Of a DNA stretch of 64,000 nt, positions 9,675-18,210 are shown in pieces (the first letter of the stretch is position 1; every line of letters begins with the position of its first letter). Both the position numbers and the translations under genes were made by a program. The stretch lies in NCBI GenBank assembly GCA_036265385.1, contig DATAPD010000059.1, positions 1-64,000 of the forward strand, read 5' to 3'. Under the pieces are notes generated by a model. It was not told the DNA's origin. It did not search any database and was given only the letters and a program-made list of their open reading frames with translations. The stretch comes from DATAPD01 sp036265385 (GTDB taxonomy: Bacteria; Acidobacteriota; Terriglobia; Terriglobales; Acidobacteriaceae).

Positions 9675-10667
9675 ATGCACTTCGGTTTCACTCTCAAACC
9701 TGATATGTCAGTCGAACGGATGGTCGGGCTTACGCGCCAGGCCGAAGAAGCTGGATTCGAATACGGTTGGATGTTCGACTCTCACGTCCTCTGGCTTGAG
9801 CCTTACCCACTGCTCACACTGATGGCGGAGAACACCAAGAAAATGAAGCTCGGCCCTTGCGTGACCAACCCGGCGGTCCGTGACATCACGGTAACCTCAA
9901 GCTTGTTTGCCACGCTGAACCTCATCTCTGGTGGACGCATGCAGCTCGGCATCGGGCGCGGTGACAGCTCTCGTCGCGTGCTTGGGAAGAAACCAGTGAC
10001 TTCGGCCACGCTTGAGCAAGCCGTTGCGGACTTTCGTTCTCTCACGTCCGGTAAAGAAATCGAGTTCGAGGGAAGCCCGGCGCGTCTGACATGGGCAACC
10101 GGCGCACCTCCCGTATGGATCGCGGGTTACGGACCCAAAGTTCTCGAGATGGCGGGACGTGTTGCAGATGGCATCATCCTCCAATTCGCTGACCCGGACT
10201 TGATCGAGTGGTGTTTGGGCTTCGTGAAAAAGGGCGCTCAGTCTGCCGGAAGAGATTTTCGGAAAATCGAAGTCATGGCTGCCGCTCCGGTGTGGATCTC
10301 CGATGACCTGAAAGTTGCGCGTGATCGAGTCCGCTGGTTTCCGGCTCTCGTTTCAAACCATGTTGTTGACTTGGTGTCGCGCTACAAGCCCGAAGAACTG
10401 CCTCCGGCATTGACGTCGTACGTACGCGATCGCGGCGGCTATGACTATCAGCAACACTGCGAAGTCGACAGCTCAAACTCGAAATTCGTAACCGATGAGG
10501 TAGTCGACCGCTTCTGCCTTGTTGGCTCGGCCGATGCACATTTGAAAAAGTTGCGGACTCTCGCCGCGGCTGGCGTCACGCAGTTCAACATCTACCTGAT
10601 GTGCGGTGACGAAGAAGACACATTATCGAAATATAAAAAAGAAGTTTTACCGAAATTTCAGGTGTGA
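9675..10667 (+). CDS. LLM-class (luciferase-like) flavin/F420-dependent oxidoreductase
   Basis: A 330-residue TIM-barrel protein of the bacterial-luciferase-like superfamily. Typical signatures are MHFGFTLKPDMS at the start, VTNPAVRDITVTSSLFATL, and GGRMQLGIGRGDSSRR, the phosphate-binding strand. The family uses FMN or the deazaflavin F420. Divergence from hydA and closeness to the permease and amidase point to a redox step in pyrimidine or hydantoin metabolism, which is inference; family members are known next to dihydropyrimidinase genes in other genomes. The start is well supported by AAGGAG seven bases upstream of the ATG. The 40-base gap to the convergent permease gene holds no obvious terminator. 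Confidence 0.87.
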   Translation: MHFGFTLKPDMSVERMVGLTRQAEEAGFEYGWMFDSHVLWLEPYPLLTLMAENTKKMKLGPCVTNPAVRDITVTSSLFATLNLISGGRMQLGIGRGDSSRRVLGKKPVTSATLEQAVADFRSLTSGKEIEFEGSPARLTWATGAPPVWIAGYGPKVLEMAGRVADGIILQFADPDLIEWCLGFVKKGAQSAGRDFRKIEVMAAAPVWISDDLKVARDRVRWFPALVSNHVVDLVSRYKPEELPPALTSYVRDRGGYDYQQHCEVDSSNSKFVTDEVVDRFCLVGSADAHLKKLRTLAAAGVTQFNIYLMCGDEEDTLSKYKKEVLPKFQV

Positions 10668-10707
10668 AGTTCAATGCAGGGCAGAGCAGTCGTGGGCGAT
10701 AACTGAC

Positions 10708-12117
10708 TCAAGATTGTGTTCTGCTCCGCATCGTCCCATAGTACACCAGGAACGACACGGCAAATCCCACAAACCAGGAGTAGTCATACAGGAGTCTTAC
10801 CGAAGGTATTACCAGCCCGATCAGCGCAGTACCCGCTCCAAGTGCCAATGCCCCCATCGCCATCCAATTGAATCCGGATGAATATTCATAAGCGCCCTCG
10901 CGCAAGTACAAATCCTCAAGCACCAGAACTCGTCGCCGCACAATGAAGTAGTCGCAGATCATGATGCCCGCCACGGGCCCCAGAAAAGCTGCATACCCTC
11001 CGAGCCATCCGAGAATGAAGGTCTTGTAATCTGCCAGCAATTTCCACGGCATGAGCGCAATGCCCATGAAGCACGTGATGATGCCGCCCGTGCGAAAACT
11101 GATCTTCCGTGGCCACAAGTTCGAAAAGTCATTGGCTGGTGACACAACGTTTGCACCAATGTTCACATTGAGAGTCGCCAAGAGGATTGCCATGAGCGAA
11201 ATCACCACGGCGACTGGCGATTGAAAGCGGCTGAGCAGTTGTACAGGATCCCAAACGGCGCTTCCGTAGATCACTACCGTCGCCGAAGTTACGAGGATTC
11301 CAATCAACGAATAGATTGTCATCGTTGTAGGAAGTCCCAGTGCTTGTCCTATCATCTGTTGTCGCTGATCGCGCGCGAAGCGGGTGAAGTCCGGAATGTT
11401 TAACGAAACAGTTGCCCAAAACCCCACGGTGCCATTCAGGGCGGGGATCAAAAATTTCAGAAAATCTTCGAAGCTCACAAACTTCGACTGTGCGGATAAC
11501 ATCGGCCCAAATCCGCCTGCTGCGTGATACGCCCAGCCGAGCAGGAGCAAGCCCACACCAAGAAGTATCGGTGCGCTGATGCCTTGGAGAAAACGGATGT
11601 ACTCGATGCCCTTTAGGATGACGGCCAGGTTGATCAGCCAAAAGGCGAAAAAACAAATGGCCGTCGCATGAGGAACATCCTTCCAACTTGGAATAAGTGT
11701 CGCGATAAGAGTGCTGATTGCTTCGCCGCCGATCCACGTTTGAATGCCAAACCATCCACATGCAACTAGTGCGCGCAATACAGCCGCCACATTTGCGCCC
11801 AATACGCCAAATGATGCACGTGCCAGCACCGGGAATGGAATACCGTACTTCGCTCCCGGGTGCGAATTCAGAAGCATCGGGACCAGCACGATCGTGTTGC
11901 CGAGGAATACGGTCGCAACTGCCTGCTTCCAGTTCATCCCGCCCTGGATCAGACTGGCAGCCAGCATATAAGTCAAAATGTTGACCGACATCGACACCCA
12001 CAGGGCTGCGAAGTTGTAGGTGCCCCAATGGCGCTGTTCGGAGGTGGTCGGTGCGAGATCGTGATTGTAGAGCGGACTGGACTCGATGCGAGTGCGAGTA
12101 TCAGGCATTGTGGGCAT
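10708..12117 (-). CDS. NCS1-family nucleobase/hydantoin:cation symporter
   Basis: A 469-residue inner-membrane transporter with about twelve hydrophobic segments. The N-terminus has YNHDLAPTTSEQRHWGTYN, leading into the first helix, and GMNWKQAV and ACGWFGIQTWIGGEAI match the NCS1 pattern known from Mhp1 and allantoin, cytosine and uracil permeases. It probably imports a nucleobase, hydantoin or allantoin with Na+ or H+. It is followed on the same strand by no other gene and preceded by the amidase gene (137-base gap), so it may be co-transcribed with it. ATG at 12117 is used; another in-frame ATG three codons in is equally likely. Confidence 0.92.
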   Translation of the reverse strand: MPTMPDTRTRIESSPLYNHDLAPTTSEQRHWGTYNFAALWVSMSVNILTYMLAASLIQGGMNWKQAVATVFLGNTIVLVPMLLNSHPGAKYGIPFPVLARASFGVLGANVAAVLRALVACGWFGIQTWIGGEAISTLIATLIPSWKDVPHATAICFFAFWLINLAVILKGIEYIRFLQGISAPILLGVGLLLLGWAYHAAGGFGPMLSAQSKFVSFEDFLKFLIPALNGTVGFWATVSLNIPDFTRFARDQRQQMIGQALGLPTTMTIYSLIGILVTSATVVIYGSAVWDPVQLLSRFQSPVAVVISLMAILLATLNVNIGANVVSPANDFSNLWPRKISFRTGGIITCFMGIALMPWKLLADYKTFILGWLGGYAAFLGPVAGIMICDYFIVRRRVLVLEDLYLREGAYEYSSGFNWMAMGALALGAGTALIGLVIPSVRLLYDYSWFVGFAVSFLVYYGTMRSRTQS

Positions 12118-12254
12118 TAGTGCTGAAGATTGCTCTGTACTTCTGCTCGTAATCCCGCCTTACTTCTTCTTTTTCTTAATTTCAGTTCGAGTCTTTCTTT
12201 GCGTGCTTCGCGCAAACTTCGCGAACTTTGCGGTTAACGAAAGAAAAATGTTCT

Positions 12255-13148
12255 CTAGTCCGCAGCCGCTGCTTGCCCGCTCTGTGCTGTCAGTGGACCG
12301 TACGTCTCCGGCCTTCGATCGCGGAAAAACTGCCAGACCTTTCGCACTTCTTCGATCATCTCAAGATCCAGATCTGCGACCACAACTTCATCTTTGTCTC
12401 GGCTTGCCTGCGCGACGATCTTTCCTCGCGGATTGCAGAAGTAACTCTTCCCATAGAACTCCCCGATACTCCAGGGCTTCTCGGTTCCAACGCGGTTCAC
12501 TGCTCCTACGAAATATCCATTCGCCACCGCATGCGCCGGTTGTTCAAGCTCCCACAGATATTCAGACAAGCCCGCTACTGTCGCCGAAGGATTGAACACG
12601 ATTTCAGCTCCATTCAATCCCAGAATTCGTGCACCCTCCGGAAAGTGTCGGTCATAGCAGATGTAAACGCCAATACGAGCGTGTTTCGTCTGGAACGTCG
12701 GATAACCTAGGTCACCCGGTGTGAAATAGAACTTCTCCCAGAAACCTGGATGGCAATGCGGAATGTGGTGTTTCCGATATTTCCCAAGGTATTTGCCATC
12801 GGCGTCAATCACTGCGGCAGTGTTGAAGTACACTCCCGGCATTTGTTCTTCATAGACAGGCACCACGATCGCCATCTGATGTTTCGCCGCAACTTTCTGC
12901 ATCAGCTTCACAGTTGGACCATCGGGTACGCGCTCGGTCAATTCGTACCAGCGTGCGTGTTGTTCGGCACAAAAATATGGTCCATAAAAAAGTTCTTGTA
13001 GGCATAGCACTTGCACTTTTTTGCGGGCAGCCTGTTCGATCAACTTCAAATGCTTGTCGATCATGGCCTTCTTGATCTGTGTCAATGGGCCGTCGTTCTT
13101 ACCTACGCTGGTGGCTTGAATTAACCCGCATCGCACTATCCGTGGCAT
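12255..13148 (-). CDS. nitrilase-superfamily amidase, beta-ureidopropionase-like
   Basis: A 297-residue carbon-nitrogen hydrolase with the full Glu-Lys-Cys triad: Glu52 in LCLQELFYG, Lys126 in KYRKHHIPH, Cys164 in YICYDRHFPE. The sequence around the triad and the NPSATVAGLSEYLW strand resembles N-carbamoyl-beta-alanine amidohydrolase (beta-ureidopropionase) and N-carbamoylputrescine amidase. With a dihydropyrimidinase next door, the first activity is more likely: it would release beta-alanine or beta-aminoisobutyrate, CO2 and ammonia. The ATG is preceded by a GGAGG/GGAG-rich stretch. It is divergent from the ABC exporter gene across a 230-base spacer rich in A/T. Confidence 0.9.
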   Translation of the reverse strand: MPRIVRCGLIQATSVGKNDGPLTQIKKAMIDKHLKLIEQAARKKVQVLCLQELFYGPYFCAEQHARWYELTERVPDGPTVKLMQKVAAKHQMAIVVPVYEEQMPGVYFNTAAVIDADGKYLGKYRKHHIPHCHPGFWEKFYFTPGDLGYPTFQTKHARIGVYICYDRHFPEGARILGLNGAEIVFNPSATVAGLSEYLWELEQPAHAVANGYFVGAVNRVGTEKPWSIGEFYGKSYFCNPRGKIVAQASRDKDEVVVADLDLEMIEEVRKVWQFFRDRRPETYGPLTAQSGQAAAAD

Positions 13149-13378
13149 ACTCCGCCTCCGCCGGGGAACTATAACAAAAAGTGTTCAAAATAGAATTGAA
13201 CCATTGGGAGCTGCGATTTTTGTCACATTTTGTCAATCCTTCCCTTGTGAGATCTTTTCCCCATTATTCTGGAGATTATCGGTTCCGAAGCGACCCGAAC
13301 AATCGGCGAACTTTCCCCTATGCTGGCGCATCTGAATAGAAGGGCGAACGGCTGGGTCTGAATTTGCGAACGGGGAGC

Positions 13379-15232
13379 ATGTCTATCAAAGCCGAGTCAC
13401 TTGATCAAGCCTTGGGGGATCTTCCCAAGAGCGATAAAAAGAAGCCGAAACTAAGTATTCGTCAACTCTTGCAGCCCCATTGGGGCGCGTTGGGGCTTGG
13501 TTTTCTGGCGGTCATCGGAGAAGGCGCGGCAAATCTTCTCGAGCCGTGGCCACTAAAAATTGTTCTCGATGGCGTCATTCGCAATCGCGAAACCCACGGT
13601 TGGCTTTCCCGGCTAGTCAGCTGGAGCGTGGGCAGCGATCCAGTTGCTGTTTTGAAATTTGCCTGCGTAGCCGTGCTGATCATCGCAGCGCTCGATGCAG
13701 TCAGTACCTACTTCGAAAAGTACCTCACCACCAGCGTTGGACAATGGGTAACCCACGATCTGCGTCGCACGCTCTACTCCCATATCCAAAAGCTCTCTCT
13801 CGCTTACCACGATCAGAAGCGTAGCGGCGACTTGATCAGCCGTGTCACCAGCGACATTGATGCGATCCAGAGTTTCATCAATACAGCGCTGCTGGGTGCT
13901 TTGATCAACATCATCACCCTAATCGGCATGGTCGGCGTGATGTTTTACCTGAACTGGAAGTTCACGCTGATCGCATTGTCCGTTGCGCCCGTGCTGTTTC
14001 TCGTTGTCTACACATACACGCGGAAGATCAAGAAAGCCTCTCGCGAAGTTCGAAAGAAAGAAGGCGAGATTGTTTCTGTAATCGAAGAAGCTTTCTCTGC
14101 TATTCGCGTTGTTAAAGCGTTCGCCCGCGAAGACTACGAACTACGACGGCTGGAAAAAGAAAGCCTCGAAAGCGTCGAGGTCGCCCTCAAGGCTCGTTCG
14201 CTGAAAGCGAAACTCTCGCCGCTCGTGGGCATGATAGTTGCTGTTGGCACCGCACTGGTCCTTTGGTTCGGCGCTCGGCTAGTGATGGAAGGCCAACTTT
14301 CCGCCGGTTCCATGGTTGTGTTCATTATGTACCTCGGCAAGATGTACAAGCCAATGCAGGAACTCTCTAAGATGACGGATGCTTATTCGAAGGCAGTCGT
14401 CGGGTACGAACGCATCCAGGAGGTTCTGGAGACCGAACGCGAAGTGAAAGACATCCGGGGAGCAAAACGTGCACCCGCGTTCAAAGGGGAGATCGAGTTC
14501 GAACATGTCGATTTCTACTACGAGCCCGAGCGCCCCATTCTCCAGGATCTAAATCTTAAGATCGAGCCAGGTCAACTTGCCGCACTGGTGGGACCGACCG
14601 GAGCTGGCAAAAGCACGATCATCAGTCTCATCCCGCGCTTCTACGACCCGATTTCCGGTGTTGTGAAGATCGATGGCCACGACGTGAAAACGTTTCGCCA
14701 GAAATCACTCCGGCAGCAGATCAGCTTCGTCTTGCAGGAAACTTTCCTCTTTCATGCTCCTCTATGGGAAAACATCGCTTACGGACGGCCGGAGGCAACA
14801 CGCAGCGACATCCTGAAAGCGGCCGAGATGGCCAACGCCGCCGAGTTCATCGAAAAAATGCCAGAAGGCTATGACACCGTCCTCGGTGAACGTGGTATGA
14901 CACTTTCAGGCGGACAACGCCAACGCATTGCCATCGCGCGTGCCATCGTTCGTAATACCCCGCTTTTGATTCTCGACGAGCCCACGTCAGGCCTAGACTC
15001 CGCTTCCGAGAAGCTTGTATTTGAGGCTCTGGACCGCTTAATGGAAGGCAAGACCTCGATCGTGATCGCGCATCGCCTCTCCACCATCCGGCGCGCCGAT
15101 GTGATCTTTGTCATCAAAGATGGCGGCATTGTCGAGTCCGGTACGCATGAGCAACTGCTGAAAGCAGGCGGCGTATATGCTGAACTGGACCATCTTCAAG
15201 CAGGTACCGAAGAGGTCCTCAAAGAGTCATAG
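13379..15232 (+). CDS. ABC exporter, fused permease-ATPase (MsbA/lipid A-type half transporter)
   Basis: A 617-residue type IV ABC half-transporter. Residues about 40-330 form the six-helix membrane domain. The nucleotide-binding domain has Walker A GPTGAGKST near 404, Q-loop FVLQETFLF, signature LSGGQRQR near 509, Walker B LLILDEPTSGLD near 527 and H-loop IVIAHRLST. It would act as a homodimer exporting a lipid, lipid-linked glycan, peptide or drug; the sequence does not decide which. ATG at 13379 follows GGGGAG closely; an in-frame ATG five codons upstream is the alternative. The motif CGGGGAGCATGT before the start is repeated before the PLD gene at 16440. Confidence 0.93.
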   Translation: MSIKAESLDQALGDLPKSDKKKPKLSIRQLLQPHWGALGLGFLAVIGEGAANLLEPWPLKIVLDGVIRNRETHGWLSRLVSWSVGSDPVAVLKFACVAVLIIAALDAVSTYFEKYLTTSVGQWVTHDLRRTLYSHIQKLSLAYHDQKRSGDLISRVTSDIDAIQSFINTALLGALINIITLIGMVGVMFYLNWKFTLIALSVAPVLFLVVYTYTRKIKKASREVRKKEGEIVSVIEEAFSAIRVVKAFAREDYELRRLEKESLESVEVALKARSLKAKLSPLVGMIVAVGTALVLWFGARLVMEGQLSAGSMVVFIMYLGKMYKPMQELSKMTDAYSKAVVGYERIQEVLETEREVKDIRGAKRAPAFKGEIEFEHVDFYYEPERPILQDLNLKIEPGQLAALVGPTGAGKSTIISLIPRFYDPISGVVKIDGHDVKTFRQKSLRQQISFVLQETFLFHAPLWENIAYGRPEATRSDILKAAEMANAAEFIEKMPEGYDTVLGERGMTLSGGQRQRIAIARAIVRNTPLLILDEPTSGLDSASEKLVFEALDRLMEGKTSIVIAHRLSTIRRADVIFVIKDGGIVESGTHEQLLKAGGVYAELDHLQAGTEEVLKES

Positions 15233-15243
15233 AACCTGGCATT

Positions 15244-16302
15244 TCACTGTAGGCGCTTGTTCAAATCGGCAATGCGTCCCTCAACTACCGTTGCGAATCC
15301 TTGTGCCTCCTCCTGACCATATCCTGCTGAGCGGAATGCATCCAGAATTTGTTCCGAGGACAGTTGGCTCAATAAACTCGCCATCCATTTCACATCTGCA
15401 GTTGGAATTTGTTTGCCGATCCAGCGCATGCCGAGTCGCCGGAAAAGCCCAGGAACGTTGAAAAAGTAAATCAATGCCGGCCTTGTGGGCACATTGAAAT
15501 CAACATATTGTGGCGTCACTTTGTTGATGAATTTCGAATGCCGATACGATTTCAAGTTGCCTCGCGCCATCGCGTGCGTCCAGCTATAGCCGGTTGTTCC
15601 AAAAGTCGCACCGAGGTCGCTGACCACGTATAAAGTTGTGTCATCTTTATCGCGATAAATTGCATTGTTTTCGTCTTTCAAGTCCCAGCTGTTCATCAGA
15701 GCCATCATGACGCGTAAACCATTAAACTCCCGCGTGCCTGTGAAATCGTTCTGCTTCCATTTCCAATTTCCAATTTCTTTCCTATCTGCCATGTGACGTT
15801 CAAGCCTGACATTTTTGACGATTCCATCTTTGTCGACGTATTTCTGCCCGCGGTGCAGATGCGCCGGCATGTTATCCACCTTGATTTCAGGCAGAAAATA
15901 GTCTTCATCTGTGAAGTACCCCAATGACCAAAGAAGATGGGTCGCGGCAGTCTCTGGTTTTGCCTCAACACCCATCTTTGCGGTCCATTTCACGCCATTG
16001 CTGTCCCGAACCTCAAACTTCGGATTCGATCCCGCCTTGCTCTCCTTTTCAAACGTGAAGGTCTTTGGAGGCATGTGCGCTTCTCCGCCTGGCCCATACG
16101 TCAAATTCCGCCCGTGGATGTCACTCGGATCGCGCCACAAGATTGCCGCATGATCGTTCTTAGTTGCGGTCGGAGTAGCCTGCGCCCCTCCAAGCGATAA
16201 CAAAACCAGTAGTGTTCCGAAAGTGCCCAGGAGGAATCTGGAATACTTCAACGAACTCCATTTCAGTGCTGAACTTGTTAACATTGGTCGGTGTACGTTC
16301 AT
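15244..16302 (-). CDS. secreted protein with kinase-like motifs, function unknown
   Basis: A 352-residue protein with an N-terminal hydrophobic export signal (residues about 20-42, ending GGAQA). I do not recognise a named family. Its conserved-looking points have the spacing of an atypical protein/lipid-kinase fold: Lys109 in VKWTAKMG, a possible helix-C Glu near 113-117, Asp207 and Asn212 in NSWDLKDEN, and Asp229 in VVSDLGATFG, like the DFG Asp. Comparable layouts occur in HipA/PI3K-like and secreted FAM20-type kinases. If real, it would be an extracytoplasmic kinase or pseudokinase. It converges with the ABC exporter 11 bases away and is divergent from the PLD gene. Confidence 0.65.
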   Translation of the reverse strand: MNVHRPMLTSSALKWSSLKYSRFLLGTFGTLLVLLSLGGAQATPTATKNDHAAILWRDPSDIHGRNLTYGPGGEAHMPPKTFTFEKESKAGSNPKFEVRDSNGVKWTAKMGVEAKPETAATHLLWSLGYFTDEDYFLPEIKVDNMPAHLHRGQKYVDKDGIVKNVRLERHMADRKEIGNWKWKQNDFTGTREFNGLRVMMALMNSWDLKDENNAIYRDKDDTTLYVVSDLGATFGTTGYSWTHAMARGNLKSYRHSKFINKVTPQYVDFNVPTRPALIYFFNVPGLFRRLGMRWIGKQIPTADVKWMASLLSQLSSEQILDAFRSAGYGQEEAQGFATVVEGRIADLNKRLQ

Positions 16303-16439
16303 TGAGTGTCGAGCCCCCGATTGTTGTAAATGCGTCCGTTTTGCAGCCTTATAGATGCTTTTCAGCGTCCTAGGGATGGGTTGCGAATGCGACGCTTAAT
16401 GAGATACAAAAGCCGAGGACTCACATACGGGGAGCATGT

Positions 16440-17546
16440 TTGAAGCTACTGATACAGCCTGGGGATAGTGTTAACTCTTTAATTAAGGGCATCGAAAAAG
16501 CTAAGAAAAGCGTCGAGATCGTCATCTTCCGCTTCGATCGCCTCGAGATAGAGCGCGCCCTAAAAGACGCCGCAAAACGTGGCGTCTTCGTCCACGCTTT
16601 GATCGCCTACACCAATCGCGGTGGGGAAAAGAACCTTCGCAAGCTGGAAATGCGCTTCCTGGCTGCTGGAATCACAGTTGCCCGAACCGCTGACGACTTG
16701 GTTCGCTATCACGGAAAGATGATGGTGATCGATCGCAAGCAACTCTATTTGCTGTCATTCAATTTCACCCATCTGGACATCGAGCGGAGCCGTAGCTTCG
16801 CAATCATCACCTCGCGTCCTCGTCTTGTGCAGGAAGCTGCGAAACTTTTTGAAGCTGATACCAAGAGGCAAAACTACAATCCGGGCTACGCAAAATTCCT
16901 AGTCAGTCCTCTCAATGCTCGAAAAGAACTCGCCCAGTTTCTCAAGGAAGCCCGTAAAGAACTTCTCATCTATGATCTGAAAGTTACAGATCGTGCAATG
17001 CTAAAGATTCTCGAAGACCGCGCAGATGCCGGTGTCAAGATCCGATTGATCGGTAGCGCCGTTGGCAAGGGCTCATTCCTTGAGCTTCGCAAGTTGACTG
17101 GTTTGCGGCAGCATACCCGTACCATCATTCGGGACGGTCGCGAGCTATTCATGGGTAGCCAAAGTCTCCGTAGCCTCGAACTCGACGATCGCCGCGAAAT
17201 CGGCATCATCGTGAATGATCTCAAGATCGTTCGCGGTGTGAAAAAAGTTTTCGAGGAGGATTGGAAGGAAGCTGCGCCGAAGAAAGGCTCCGCGGACGAC
17301 ACATTAACTCCCACCGTGGCAAAAGCGGCAAAAAAAGTCGCGAAGAGCATCGCTCAGAAGTTGCCACCCGTTGGCCCTGTCGTGGAGAAAGTCATTAAAG
17401 AAGTCACGGAGAACACTATCGACGTCGAACTCGACCACAAGGAAGTCGACGAAGCCGTCAAGGGTGCCGTTAAAGATGCCGTCAAGGAGGCCCTCCGCGA
17501 AGTGATGGAAGAGGCGACGGATCGCAGCGAGACGCCTGGTAAGTAA
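16440..17546 (+). CDS. phospholipase D-like protein with two HKD-type motifs, TTG start
   Basis: A 368-residue PLD-superfamily protein. The first motif is YHGKMMVID near residue 87 (HxKxxxxD). The second half has QHTRTIIRDG near residue 223, where Arg replaces the usual Lys. Paired motifs form one phosphodiesterase site in cardiolipin synthases, nucleases and phospholipases; the substrate is unknown. No signal peptide is visible. The last 90 residues are Lys/Glu/Ala-rich amphipathic helices outside the usual domain. The start is TTG at 16440, five bases after GGGGAG. The ATG at 16436 is in another frame and stops after ten codons. Confidence 0.85.
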   Translation: MKLLIQPGDSVNSLIKGIEKAKKSVEIVIFRFDRLEIERALKDAAKRGVFVHALIAYTNRGGEKNLRKLEMRFLAAGITVARTADDLVRYHGKMMVIDRKQLYLLSFNFTHLDIERSRSFAIITSRPRLVQEAAKLFEADTKRQNYNPGYAKFLVSPLNARKELAQFLKEARKELLIYDLKVTDRAMLKILEDRADAGVKIRLIGSAVGKGSFLELRKLTGLRQHTRTIIRDGRELFMGSQSLRSLELDDRREIGIIVNDLKIVRGVKKVFEEDWKEAAPKKGSADDTLTPTVAKAAKKVAKSIAQKLPPVGPVVEKVIKEVTENTIDVELDHKEVDEAVKGAVKDAVKEALREVMEEATDRSETPGK

Positions 17547-17615
17547 AACACTTCAGATTGGCCCGATCGGCCGCCCAGCAAACACTCCTCTCTGGTTCCG
17601 CATCAAAGCTGATAG

Positions 17616-18206
17616 ATGAGATTTCTGCGAGAAATCCCGCTGTTTCTAGCTACAGCCGTATTCGCGACTGCGGCGCAAGCATCGCCACAAAATCCGCCTG
17701 CAAATTTAACATCTGTCGCTTTTCAGCATTTTGCAAAAAAGCTCGGAGAATATCAAAAACTGCGCAAGAAGATCGCAGGAAGTGCGCCCACAAACGTCAA
17801 AAGTGCGGCGCCTGAAACGGTGAAAGGCACCCAGGTGTTGCTCGCACAAAAGATCAAATCAGCTCGCTCCGGTGCGAAACAGGGTGAGTTCTTTGATCCA
17901 GTCATCGCGCAGGAATTTCGCAAAGTGCTCGCCGCAACCGTGGAAGGCGAGGAGGGCGGAAAAATCCTTGCTAGTTTGCATGACGCCCAGAAGGAAAGTC
18001 CGCCACATCTCGGCGTGAATCAGAGTTTCCCCCAAGGCGCAGCTGTTCCTACAACGCCACCAAGTCTGCTGTTGAATCTGCCACCACTTCCCAAGGAATT
18101 GGAATATCGCATCATCGGTCGTCAACTCGTTCTCCGCGACGCTGATGCGAACTTGATCATTGACTACTTACCGAATGCATTACCTGCTGCAAAGGTTGGC
18201 CGCTGA
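17616..18206 (+). CDS. secreted hypothetical protein
   Basis: A 196-residue protein with a signal peptide (LFLATAVFATAAQA, cleavage near residue 22). The mature part is rich in Ala, Lys and Pro and ends in a segment with DADANLIIDYLPNALP. Similar small proteins (YRIIGRQLVLRD...NLIVDYI) accompany secreted phosphatases in some bacteria, but I cannot name the family. It ends only four bases before the preferred start of the metallophosphoesterase gene, so the two are almost certainly translated from one message and may act together in the periplasm. Confidence 0.7.
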   Translation: MRFLREIPLFLATAVFATAAQASPQNPPANLTSVAFQHFAKKLGEYQKLRKKIAGSAPTNVKSAAPETVKGTQVLLAQKIKSARSGAKQGEFFDPVIAQEFRKVLAATVEGEEGGKILASLHDAQKESPPHLGVNQSFPQGAAVPTTPPSLLLNLPPLPKELEYRIIGRQLVLRDADANLIIDYLPNALPAAKVGR

Positions 18207-18210
18207 AGCC

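Noticed and set aside
11129..12028. 299-residue minus-strand frame within the NCS1 permease gene
   Set aside because: It overlaps the permease in another frame of the same strand and lacks any protein-family pattern.
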